A DNA stretch of 6,790 nt from a bacterium (GTDB lineage Bacteria > Planctomycetota > UBA11346): the NCBI GenBank assembly GCA_020049615.1, contig JAIFKN010000186.1, positions 1 to 6,790 on the forward strand, given 5' to 3'. Under the pieces are notes generated by a model that made no database searches, was not told where the DNA came from, and saw only the letters and a list, made by a program, of their open reading frames with translations. Shown here piece after piece: positions 1 through 6,080 of this stretch. The position numbers and the translations under genes were made by a program. Positions within the stretch are counted from its first letter, which is position 1, and each line of letters opens with the position of its first letter.

Positions 1-370
1 GTTGCCGCTGCGACTCGTCGATGCCCTCGGTGCAGCGCGCCAGGCGCTCGTCCAGATCATCTGCCTCGCCCTCGGTCCGCTGCCAGGCCTCTGCCAGGGC
101 CTGCAGGGTGGCCGGCTCGCACAGGACCGGGCCGCGCGCCGAGCGGCGCCAGGATTGCCTGACGACATTCACGGCGATGCCCCTGGCCCAGGCGCCGAAG
201 CTGCATTGGCGATCGAAACGGTGGAATTCACGCCACAGGACGAGACTGATCTCCTGGAAGCAGTCCTCGCACGCCTGGTCATCCCGATTGACGCTGTGCA
301 GGAAGGCCAGCAGGTCATGCCGGATGGGGATGAACAGCATGAGGAATTCCGACTGGTCGGGCGCATCCAT
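1..370 (-). CDS. ECF-type RNA polymerase sigma-70 family sigma factor, 3' end outside window
   Basis: The first 123 codons are visible, starting at ATG 370-368 and running off the window at position 1. The product should bind core RNA polymerase and direct it to alternative promoters. Region 2 spans about residues 10-75: a helix with IRHDLLAFLHSV, then CEDCFQEISLVLWREFHRFD (about 34-53) and CSFGAWARGIAVNVV (56-70). The DCFQE motif corresponds to the core-binding D-x-x-QE signature of ECF factors, followed by the usual LW..F and F.AWA..IA pattern. A basic stretch (RQSWRRSARG) follows, and region 4 should begin near the window edge but is not visible. The pattern looks like the ECF subfamily expanded in Planctomycetes and Verrucomicrobia; that is from family memory, not a search. 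The start is supported by a strong ribosome binding site seven bases upstream. No anti-sigma partner can be seen. Family call is confident; regulon unknown. Confidence 0.85.
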   Translation of the reverse strand, partial: MDAPDQSEFLMLFIPIRHDLLAFLHSVNRDDQACEDCFQEISLVLWREFHRFDRQCSFGAWARGIAVNVVRQSWRRSARGPVLCEPATLQALAEAWQRTEGEADDLDERLARCTEGIDESQRQ

Positions 371-377
371 GGGTCTT

Positions 378-384
378 CACCTCT
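378..384 (-). promoter_or_regulatory. Ribosome binding site of the ECF sigma factor gene
   Basis: On the minus strand the bases read AGAGGTG, followed by seven bases (AAGACCC) and the ATG at 370. This is the clearest Shine-Dalgarno sequence in the window and fixes the sigma factor start. It contrasts with the genes at 4738 and 2322, which have no such motif before their starts. Confidence 0.7.
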
Positions 385-496
385 TTGTCGGCTGCAGCGC
401 GAGTTGAACACCATTTCTGTAAATAGGGACCCGGAAGGACGGCGCTGAGGGAGCCTTGCCCAAGGATGTGCCCGACGTCCCCCAGCTGGAGCGGGC

Positions 497-1030
497 CTAC
501 TTCGCGCCCAGCGCCTTCTCGACCGCCTGCTTCAGCTCGTCGCTGTCTGGCGCCACCTTGGGGTGCAGCCGGGCGGCCAGCTTGCCGTCGCGGCCGATGA
601 GGAACTTGGCGAAGTTCCACTCCACCTCGCCCTTGCCCGAGGCCGCCACCAGCTGCTGGTAGAGCGGGTGGATGCCCTGGCCCTTGACCACGATCTTGCT
701 CATCATCGGGAAGGTCACCTGGTACTTGGTCGAGCAGAACGTCTTGATCTCGGCCTCGGTGCCGGGCTCCTGGGCTCCGAACTCGTTGGCCGGGATGCCG
801 ATGATGACCAGGCCGCGGTCCTTGTTGGCCTTGTACAGTTGCTCGAGTCCGGCGTACTGCTGGGTCAGCCCGCACTTCGAGGCGACGTTGACCAGCAGGA
901 CGACCTTCCCGGCGTGCTGCGACAGGGCGTAGGGCTTGCCGTCGATGTCATTGAGGGAGGTGTCGAGCAGTTCGGCAGTCATGGCGGATCCGATCAGGAG
1001 GAGGGCGGCGAACAGGTGGAGGTGACGCAT
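497..1030 (-). CDS. Glutathione peroxidase family thiol peroxidase, probably exported
   Basis: The 177-residue product has the glutathione peroxidase fold and should reduce hydrogen peroxide or organic hydroperoxides. The catalytic tetrad is visible: Cys53 in NVASKCGLT, Gln87 in EFGAQEPG, and Trp138-Asn139 in WNFAKF. It is a cysteine, not a selenocysteine, enzyme. Cys99 in FCSTKY lies 46 residues after Cys53, the spacing of the resolving cysteine in thioredoxin-dependent members such as yeast Gpx3, so thioredoxin or a similar reductant is the likelier electron donor. Residues 1-19 (MRHLHLFAALLLIGSAMTA) look like a Sec signal peptide, so it may act outside the cytoplasm. A start at Met17 (position 982) would give a cytoplasmic enzyme of about 161 residues, the common bacterial length. 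I prefer the upstream ATG because an AGGA lies about ten bases before it and nothing comparable precedes Met17. The gene is 143 bases downstream of the VWA gene on the same strand; a shared transcript is possible but not shown. Confidence 0.92.
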   Translation of the reverse strand: MRHLHLFAALLLIGSAMTAELLDTSLNDIDGKPYALSQHAGKVVLLVNVASKCGLTQQYAGLEQLYKANKDRGLVIIGIPANEFGAQEPGTEAEIKTFCSTKYQVTFPMMSKIVVKGQGIHPLYQQLVAASGKGEVEWNFAKFLIGRDGKLAARLHPKVAPDSDELKQAVEKALGAK

Positions 1031-1090
1031 GCCCCATCGTTCCTGCAGGCGGCTCCATGGACAAGGACTGCCGCCGCCACCTTCGGCAGC

Positions 1091-1167
1091 GACCAGCGCC
1101 CAGCGGCCAGCGGCCAGCGGCCAGCGCCCAGCGCCCAGCGACCAGCGCCCAGCGCCCAGCAACCAGC
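1091..1167. repeat. Tandem heptamer array, eleven units of GNCCAGC
   Basis: Eleven perfectly phased 7-bp units occupy this stretch. In order they are GACCAGC, GCCCAGC, three GGCCAGC, two GCCCAGC, GACCAGC, two GCCCAGC and a last AACCAGC. The CCAGC core never varies; only the first two bases change. The array ends six bases from the stop codon of the VWA gene and lies between it and the peroxidase gene. On the minus (transcribed) strand the units read GCTGGNC, giving eleven regularly spaced GG or GGG tracts. The variation between units suggests an older array that expanded in blocks. It is unrelated in sequence to the palindromes elsewhere in the window. Confidence 0.9.
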
Positions 1168-1173
1168 CTCTGA

Positions 1174-2322
1174 TCAGCCGGGCGCCAGCCGTTTCGCCAG
1201 CGCTTCCAGATCCGCCCCTTTCAGCGCGCCGGACAGAAACTCCGGCAGCAGACCGGGGGTGCAGCCGAAACAGGGGATGCCGAGATTGCGTAGGCGTTTG
1301 GCGAGATGCTCGTCGTAGGTCGGCACGCCGGAATCGGACAGCGCCAGCATGACCATGGCGCGTACACCGTCGCCACGCAGCGCCTCCATGCGCCGCACCA
1401 GCTCGGCCGAGTTGCCGCCTTCGAAGAGGTCGGTGATGAGGATGAAGATGGTGCGCTGCGGGTCGTGGACCAGGCCCTGGCAGTAGGCGACGGCGCGGTT
1501 GATGTCGGTGCCGCCGCCGAGCTGGACGCCGAACAGCAGGTCGACCGGATCGCTGCACTGCGCGGTGAGATCGACCACCTCGGTGTCGAAGACGATGACG
1601 TGGGTCTCCAGCGCCGGCATGCTGGCGAGGATCGCGCCGGTCACCGCGCCGTAGACCACCGACTCGGCCATCGAGCCGCTCTGGTCCATGCACACGATGA
1701 CGTTCCATTCCTTGCGCCGGTGCTGGCGGGCGAAGAAGTGGAAGCGCTCGGGAATGACGGTGCGGCGCGTCGGGTCGTAGTTCTTGAGATTGCCGCCGAT
1801 GGTGCGCTTCCAGTCGAGATTGGGCAGACTCTTCTGCGGCGCGTGGCGCGAGCGGTCGAGCGAGCCGCGCACCGCCGACTCCAGGCTGCTCTGCATCTTC
1901 TTGATGATCTCCTCGACCACCGCGCGGACGACCTGCCGGGCGGTCTCCTTGGTCTGGTCGGGGATCATGCCCTTGAGCGACATCAGCGTGCCGACCAGCT
2001 CGATGCTCGGCGTCACCTGGCCGAGGGTCTCGGGCTCGAACAGCAGCTGGGTGAGGCCCTTGCGCTCGATCGCGTCCTGCTGGATCACCGCCACCACATC
2101 GCTGGGGAAGTAGCTGCGGATGTCACCGAGCCAGCGCGCCAGGCGCACACCGCTGCGCGGTCCGAGGCCGCCGCTGCGCGGCCCGCCCTGGCCGGCCGGC
2201 TTCTCGTCCTCGTCGTAGATCATGCCCAGGGCTTCATCGAGCGTCGACAGATCACCGGCGAGCGGCCCCAGCTCGTCCGCGGTCTTGCCCAGGATCAGGC
2301 GCCAGCGTTCGTTGCGGGTCAT
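1174..2322 (-). CDS. VWA domain protein, YehP-like partner of a MoxR ATPase
   Basis: The 382-residue product has a von Willebrand factor A domain in its C-terminal half (about 205-380). The metal-ion-dependent adhesion site is complete: DQSGS (Asp213, Ser215, Ser217), Thr272 and Asp273 in LGGGTDIN, and Asp298 in ITDLFEGG. The N-terminal half has no signal peptide and holds RWRLILGKTADELG (6-19), a glycine-rich turn with RSGGLGPRSG (49-58) and a long helical section (about 70-150). These features, and the length near 380, resemble E. coli YehP (from memory). VWA proteins of this type work with the MoxR ATPase encoded in the same block, probably in the cytoplasm, to remodel or activate a target. 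The start is ATG 2322. A GTG at 2334 in the same frame would add MWIP but lies inside palindrome arm A, so I reject it. No clear Shine-Dalgarno precedes the ATG; only GTGGAT is nearby. Confidence 0.9.
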   Translation of the reverse strand: MTRNERWRLILGKTADELGPLAGDLSTLDEALGMIYDEDEKPAGQGGPRSGGLGPRSGVRLARWLGDIRSYFPSDVVAVIQQDAIERKGLTQLLFEPETLGQVTPSIELVGTLMSLKGMIPDQTKETARQVVRAVVEEIIKKMQSSLESAVRGSLDRSRHAPQKSLPNLDWKRTIGGNLKNYDPTRRTVIPERFHFFARQHRRKEWNVIVCMDQSGSMAESVVYGAVTGAILASMPALETHVIVFDTEVVDLTAQCSDPVDLLFGVQLGGGTDINRAVAYCQGLVHDPQRTIFILITDLFEGGNSAELVRRMEALRGDGVRAMVMLALSDSGVPTYDEHLAKRLRNLGIPCFGCTPGLLPEFLSGALKGADLEALAKRLAPG

Positions 2323-2327
2323 GGGGA

Positions 2328-2414
2328 TCCACACGGAGGAACGGAGGAAACGGAGGCGAAGGTGATCGGAGCCGTTTCTGCTCGGACTCCGTTCCCTCCG
2401 TTCCTCCGTGTGAA
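2328..2414. repeat. Palindromic intergenic element, copy A
   Basis: Two arms of 28 nt (2328-2355 and 2387-2414) form an inverted repeat around a 31-nt centre; 26 of 28 positions match. The arm core is ACACGGAGGAACGGAGG, itself a tandem of ACGGAGGA. Copy A fills the gap between the YehM-like and YehP-like genes: the stop codon at 2426-2428 is 11 bases away and the start codon at 2322 is 5 bases away. Its inner arm boundaries match copies B and C only if copy A is read in reverse. The stem is not followed by a U tract, so it does not look like a factor-independent terminator. Confidence 0.92.
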
Positions 2415-2425
2415 ATCACTGCGGA

Positions 2426-4738
2426 TCATAGCAGGTCCAGTCCGTCGAGGTCGGCGGCGGCCTGCTCGACCTCGGCCTGGTCGAGTTTGCGTTCGACCGC
2501 CTGGGCCAGCTCGCCGCCGCCGCCCTGCCACAGCTCGCCGAGGATGGCGACCACGCGGCGGACCTCGCCGGGCGGGAAGGTGGCGAAGGCGCGGCGCAGG
2601 TAGAGCAGGGCGCGGCGGAAGCCGTCGTCGTCGAGGCCGTCGACGTAGCGGGACAAACAGGCCCACAGCGCGCGGCGCAGGAACAGCGCGGCGCGGTTCC
2701 TCTGCACCAGGCCTTCGAACCAGGCGACGCCGATGTCGGCCTCGGTGCCGGGCGAGAGGCGGCGCGCGACCTCGCGGTCGAGGTCCTCGTCGTCGATGCG
2801 CCCGCGCTCGATGAGCAGGGCGGTGGCGTAGCCGGAGAGGAAGGGGTGGCGCGAATCGCTGTGCGAGACCTGCGCGACCGCCTCCAGCCAACGCTCCGGG
2901 TCGACGCCCTCCTCGCCCAGGAAGGTCGCATCGTGGATGCGGTCCATGGCCAGGCGGATGGCGCGGGACGCGTCGTCGTCGCACACCGTGGCGCCGTGCA
3001 GCAGCAGGCAGGCGCGCAGGTGCAGCTGCGCCAGCACCGGCCGTAGCGGCGCCGGATCCACCGCCCGCACCGAGCCGTAGCGCAGCAGGGTGGCGAGGTC
3101 GGCGATGCCGGCGGCGGCGGCGGCGAAGGCGGCCTCCTCGACCGCCAGGGCCTGGACCCGGCCGAGAGCGAGGGTCAGGGCGTCGGCCAGCGCGCATTCG
3201 GCGGCGCGCAACAGCACCGCGGTCGCCTGGCCGACGTCCTCGGCTGCCTCCAGGCGCGCGGCGAGGGAGAAGGCGGCGGCGTGCTCGACGCTGTCGGCGA
3301 TGAGCGAGGCTTCGGCCAGGCGGATCTCGCACTCCGGCGACCAGCGCAGACGCCACAGCTCCTTGCTGGTGCCGGCCTGGTCGCGCGTCGTGGTGGCGCC
3401 GAAACCGATGCCGAGCACGTCGAGGCGGTGCAGGAAGGTCGAGCGGTCGCGGTCGCGGAAGGCGGCCTCGGCGGTCTTCACCGAGCGGTCCTCGCGCAGG
3501 TCGAGCTCGAGGTTCTGCTCCTTGTCGGCGCGCCAGCGGTCGAGGCGCAGACGCTCCAGCTGGCTGGCGAAATCGTCCTGCAGCGCGGTGCGGCTGACGC
3601 CTTTCGGCAGGCTGCCGACGGCGTGGCCGACCTCGACCGCGCGCAGCGCCTTGGCCACCACGCGGGCGTCGCCCTGGCCGAGGCAGGTGGTGGCGGCGTC
3701 GCGCAGTTCGGCCAGCACCGCGGCGTGCCCGCCCTGCATCGAGGCGAGGCCGTCAGCAAGACGCACCGCCTCGATGACCTCGGCGCTGGAGCGCATCTGG
3801 CCCTCGAGCCGCAGCTGTCGCGCCGCCTCGGCGAGGTAGCGCGCCGGCGCGGCGGAGAGCTGGCCGGCGAGGCCGAGCCAGTAGCGCTGCTCGAACCAGC
3901 GCGGGGCCTGGTTGCCGGCGCCGTAGCCGCTCTGCGACGAGAGCCGTTCGTAGCTGAACGGCATCAGCGTCAGCACACCTGTGGCCTGCGGCAGGGCGGC
4001 GACCTCATCGTCGCTCAGCGCCTGGGCCGCCTCCAGGGCAGGGGCGTGGTAGGCGCCGCAGACCACCGCCACCACCGGCAGGCGGCCCTTCACCGTGGTG
4101 ATGCGCGCCTCGTCGAGGGCCCAGCGCATGTGGCGCTCGCGCTGGCTGGTCAGCGCGTCGTCGCGCGGTGCGACCACGCGCAGCTGCTGGCCGAGGGCGA
4201 AGGCGGCCTGGCGGTAGGCCTCGGGATCATCGAGGGATTCGAACTGCCGTTCCCACCACGAGGCGTGGTCGAGGTCGCCGGCGATGCGCGCGATGGTCTC
4301 GTAGGGATCGTCGAGCAGCGTACGGGTGGGATCGGCGGGCGCCTCCGGCTCGTCCTCGTCCTCGTCTTCGTCTTCGTCCGCCTCCTCCTCCTCCTCCTCG
4401 TCCACCGGCTTGAAGTGCTCGAGGAAGGCCAGCGCCGGCAGATCGATGCCGCGCACCGCCTTCTTGTGGTCGAGGGCCCAGCGCACCGCCACCCACTCGG
4501 GCGAGTAGACGGCGAAGGGGAACACCACCGAGCGCACCGGGCGGACGGTGGTGAAGGCCAGCACCGCCACCGGCGGCTTGGTGTGCTCGTGCACGAGATG
4601 CTTGAACAGGCCGCTGGCGTCGGCCGGCGCCTCGATCAGCACGACGTCGGGATTGCGCGCCTCGAGCCAGCGCTCGACCAGCACGGCGGCCGCCGGCGAG
4701 AAGTGCCGGACCGGGAAGCAGAAGTCGGGGCAGGTCAT
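2426..4738 (-). CDS. DUF5682/YehM-like protein of a MoxR-VWA system
   Basis: The 770-residue product is close in length to E. coli YehM (about 760) and shares its landmarks as I recall them. These are VRHFSPA (10-16), VLIEAPAD (33-40), FPFAVYSPEW (73-82), GIDLP (97-101), SQRERHM (198-204), VVCGAYHAPAL (225-235) and a MPFSYERL/GYGAGNQAP block (259-279). The first 280 residues form the conserved domain, whose paired HxxxP-like and GAxHxPxL motifs recall TraB/EreA/ChaN-type proteins. The remaining 490 residues are mostly alanine- and leucine-rich helices without a motif I recognise. A run of 18 residues, 17 of them Asp or Glu, lies at 113-130. No signal peptide or membrane segment is seen, so it is probably cytoplasmic. 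It sits between the ATPase and VWA genes and is likely the substrate adaptor or effector of that pair. The biochemical activity is unknown. The ATG at 4738 has no Shine-Dalgarno; palindrome copy B begins three bases upstream. Confidence 0.88.
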   Translation of the reverse strand: MTCPDFCFPVRHFSPAAAVLVERWLEARNPDVVLIEAPADASGLFKHLVHEHTKPPVAVLAFTTVRPVRSVVFPFAVYSPEWVAVRWALDHKKAVRGIDLPALAFLEHFKPVDEEEEEEADEDEDEDEDEPEAPADPTRTLLDDPYETIARIAGDLDHASWWERQFESLDDPEAYRQAAFALGQQLRVVAPRDDALTSQRERHMRWALDEARITTVKGRLPVVAVVCGAYHAPALEAAQALSDDEVAALPQATGVLTLMPFSYERLSSQSGYGAGNQAPRWFEQRYWLGLAGQLSAAPARYLAEAARQLRLEGQMRSSAEVIEAVRLADGLASMQGGHAAVLAELRDAATTCLGQGDARVVAKALRAVEVGHAVGSLPKGVSRTALQDDFASQLERLRLDRWRADKEQNLELDLREDRSVKTAEAAFRDRDRSTFLHRLDVLGIGFGATTTRDQAGTSKELWRLRWSPECEIRLAEASLIADSVEHAAAFSLAARLEAAEDVGQATAVLLRAAECALADALTLALGRVQALAVEEAAFAAAAAGIADLATLLRYGSVRAVDPAPLRPVLAQLHLRACLLLHGATVCDDDASRAIRLAMDRIHDATFLGEEGVDPERWLEAVAQVSHSDSRHPFLSGYATALLIERGRIDDEDLDREVARRLSPGTEADIGVAWFEGLVQRNRAALFLRRALWACLSRYVDGLDDDGFRRALLYLRRAFATFPPGEVRRVVAILGELWQGGGGELAQAVERKLDQAEVEQAAADLDGLDLL
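4349..4402 (-). repeat. GAG/GAC-GAR trinucleotide repeat encoding an acidic linker
   Basis: Inside the YehM-like gene, this stretch encodes residues 113-130: Asp, six Glu, Ala, then five Asp-Glu pairs. The codons are GAC, six GAG, GCG and five GAC-GAR. Such runs are prone to slippage in steps of three bases, which would change linker length without breaking the frame. It separates the GIDLP motif from the next conserved part of the N-terminal domain and is probably a flexible surface loop. Confidence 0.85.
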
Positions 4739-4741
4739 GTG

Positions 4742-4832
4742 TTCACACGGAGGAACGGAGGCAACGGAGTCAGAGAGGAGGCAAGGTAGGGCTGCCCACT
4801 TCGCCTCTGTTCCCTCCGTTCCTCCGTGTGAA
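4742..4832. repeat. Palindromic intergenic element, copy B
   Basis: The arms at 4742-4769 and 4805-4832 are 28 nt each, match at 26 of 28 positions, and surround a 35-nt centre. The outer part starts TTCACACGGAGGAACGGAGG and is identical to copy C over that length. It fills the junction between the ATPase and YehM-like genes: six bases separate it from the ATPase stop codon (4839-4841) and three bases from the YehM-like ATG (4738). Its orientation agrees with copy C and is opposite to copy A, judged from GGAGTC at one inner arm end and CAGAGG at the other. Confidence 0.93.
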
Positions 4833-4838
4833 TCCCTC

Positions 4839-5975
4839 TCACTTCGCGTCCTTCTTCTCCGTCGCCGGGAGCAGCTCCTTGCACGCCTGGTAGAGCGGAT
4901 CCCACTCCTTGCCGCGCTTCTTGGCGATGTTCTCGAGGTACTCGGTCCACGCCGCGACGTCCTTGCTGTCCTCCTTGACCACCGCGCCGTGCAAGCCGGC
5001 GGCGATGTCGCGGTCGGTGACCGTGCCGCTGCCGAAGTGGCCGGCCAGCGCCATGCTGCCGCCGATCAGGCTGATGCACTCCGCGGTCGACAGCACGCCG
5101 GACGGCGGCTTGATCTTCTGCTTGCCGTCGAGGGTCTGGCCCTTGCGCAGCTCCTGGAAGATCTGCACCACGCGCGCCACCGCGACCTCGGCCGGCGGCG
5201 GGGCCGGCAGCTTCAGCTGGCTGCCGATCTCGCCGACGCGCTTCATCACGATGCCGACCTCCTGCTCGAGGTCGTCGGGCACCGGCAGGACGACGATGTT
5301 GAAGCGGCGCTTGAGCGCGGCCGACATGTCGTTGACCCCGCGGTCGCGGGTGTTGGCGGTGCCGATGAGGTTGAAGCCGCGGCGGGCGTGCACGTGCAGG
5401 CCCAGCTCGGGCACGGCCAGCACCTTCTCCGACAGCAGCGTGATCAGTGCGTCCTGCACCTCGGCCGGGCTGCGCGTCACCTCCTCGAAGCGCACGATCG
5501 AGCCCTGCTCCATCGCGCGGTACACCGGGCTGGGCACCAGCGCCTTGGGCGAGGGGCCTTCGGCCAGCAGCACGGCGTAGTTCCAGCTGTAGCGGATCTG
5601 CTCCTCGGTGGTGCCGGCGGTGCCCTGCACCAGCATCAGGCTGTTGCCGCAGATCGCCGCGGTGAGGTGCTCGGACAGCCAGCTCTTGGCCGTGCCCGGC
5701 TCGCCGACCAGCAGCAGCGCGCGGTCGGTCGCCAGGCTGGCGATGGCGATCTGCACCAGGCGCTGGTTGCCGATGTACTTCGGCGTGATCTTCATCCCGC
5801 CGGCCTCGCCGCCGAGCAGGTAGGTCTCGACCGCCTTGGGCGAGAGGTTCCAGCCCTCGGGCTTGGCGCCCTTGTCGGCCTTGGCCAGGGCGGCCAGCTC
5901 GGCCGCGAACAGCACCTCGGCCGGCGGGCGCAGCTGGTCGGCGGTCTTGTCGGACTTCTCAGGAGATTTGGCCAT
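4839..5975 (-). CDS. MoxR-type AAA+ ATPase, YehL subfamily
   Basis: The 378-residue product is an ATP-driven remodelling ATPase, expected to form a hexamer in the cytoplasm and to act with the VWA protein of this block. The N-terminal part has a basic start and GWNLSPKAVETYLLGG (41-56). The Walker A loop is GEPGTAKS (91-98). The Walker B region is IVRFEEVTRSPAEVQDALI (160-178), where Glu164-Glu165 stands in place of the usual Asp-Glu. Sensor 1 is Asn208 in IGTANTRDRG, and ALKRRF (220-225) carries the arginine-finger candidates. The C-terminal lid has LSTAECISLI (295-304) where classical MoxR proteins have an SPR-type sensor 2, so the sensor 2 arginine seems absent. I believe these deviations are normal for the YehL subfamily, but have not verified this. 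Length is near E. coli YehL (about 360). Start at ATG 5975 has only a weak GTGAG upstream. Palindromes flank the gene on both sides. Confidence 0.92.
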   Translation of the reverse strand: MAKSPEKSDKTADQLRPPAEVLFAAELAALAKADKGAKPEGWNLSPKAVETYLLGGEAGGMKITPKYIGNQRLVQIAIASLATDRALLLVGEPGTAKSWLSEHLTAAICGNSLMLVQGTAGTTEEQIRYSWNYAVLLAEGPSPKALVPSPVYRAMEQGSIVRFEEVTRSPAEVQDALITLLSEKVLAVPELGLHVHARRGFNLIGTANTRDRGVNDMSAALKRRFNIVVLPVPDDLEQEVGIVMKRVGEIGSQLKLPAPPPAEVAVARVVQIFQELRKGQTLDGKQKIKPPSGVLSTAECISLIGGSMALAGHFGSGTVTDRDIAAGLHGAVVKEDSKDVAAWTEYLENIAKKRGKEWDPLYQACKELLPATEKKDAK

Positions 5976-5999
5976 GGGTGCTCACGTTGGGAGAGGGGA

Positions 6000-6076
6000 T
6001 TCACACGGAGGAACGGAGGAAACGGAGTCGAGGGGACAGTGGGGCGGCCTCTGTTTCCTCCGTTCCTCCGTGTGAA
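6000..6076. repeat. Palindromic intergenic element, copy C
   Basis: The arms at 6000-6027 and 6049-6076 match at 27 of 28 positions around a 21-nt centre, making this the most symmetric copy. It lies four bases from the stop codon of the HEAT-like gene (6081-6083) and 24 bases from the ATPase ATG (5975). As RNA it would form a 28-bp stem, far more stable than a normal leader hairpin. The centre shares no clear sequence with those of copies A and B. Confidence 0.93.
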
Positions 6077-6080
6077 GCAA

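Noticed and set aside
371..496. Promoter for the sigma factor gene in the 126-base gap after the peroxidase gene
   Set aside because: TTTACA-like and TATTTA-like words occur on the minus strand, but no pair with proper spacing is convincing; apart from the ribosome binding site I see nothing definite here.
1068..1089. Small hairpin CTGCCG/CGGCAG between the heptamer array and the peroxidase gene
   Set aside because: The stem is only six base pairs with a ten-base loop and no U tract, well within chance for this base composition.
1091..1167. Heptamer array as a CRISPR array
   Set aside because: The units are 7 bp, directly adjacent and without spacers.
497..1708. A 403-residue open frame in the peroxidase frame that extends far upstream of the peroxidase start
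   Set aside because: Its first 226 codons run out of frame through the VWA gene and the heptamer array, giving low-complexity Arg/Ala/Gly sequence; only the last 177 residues are protein-like.
2319..3356. Minus-strand frame of 345 codons overlapping the YehM-like gene
   Set aside because: It is a frame-shifted reading of the real gene, almost entirely Arg, Pro, Ala and Gly, and its end reads through palindrome A.
1306..4789. Two long plus-strand open frames of about 500 codons each (1306-2814 and 3281-4789)
   Set aside because: They lie opposite the VWA and YehM-like genes, are rich in His, Arg, Ala and Gly, contain no recognisable domain, and are expected shadows in GC-rich DNA.
5999..6078. 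Palindromes as factor-independent terminators
   Set aside because: The stems are strong but no U tract follows in the direction of transcription, and the elements separate genes that look co-transcribed.
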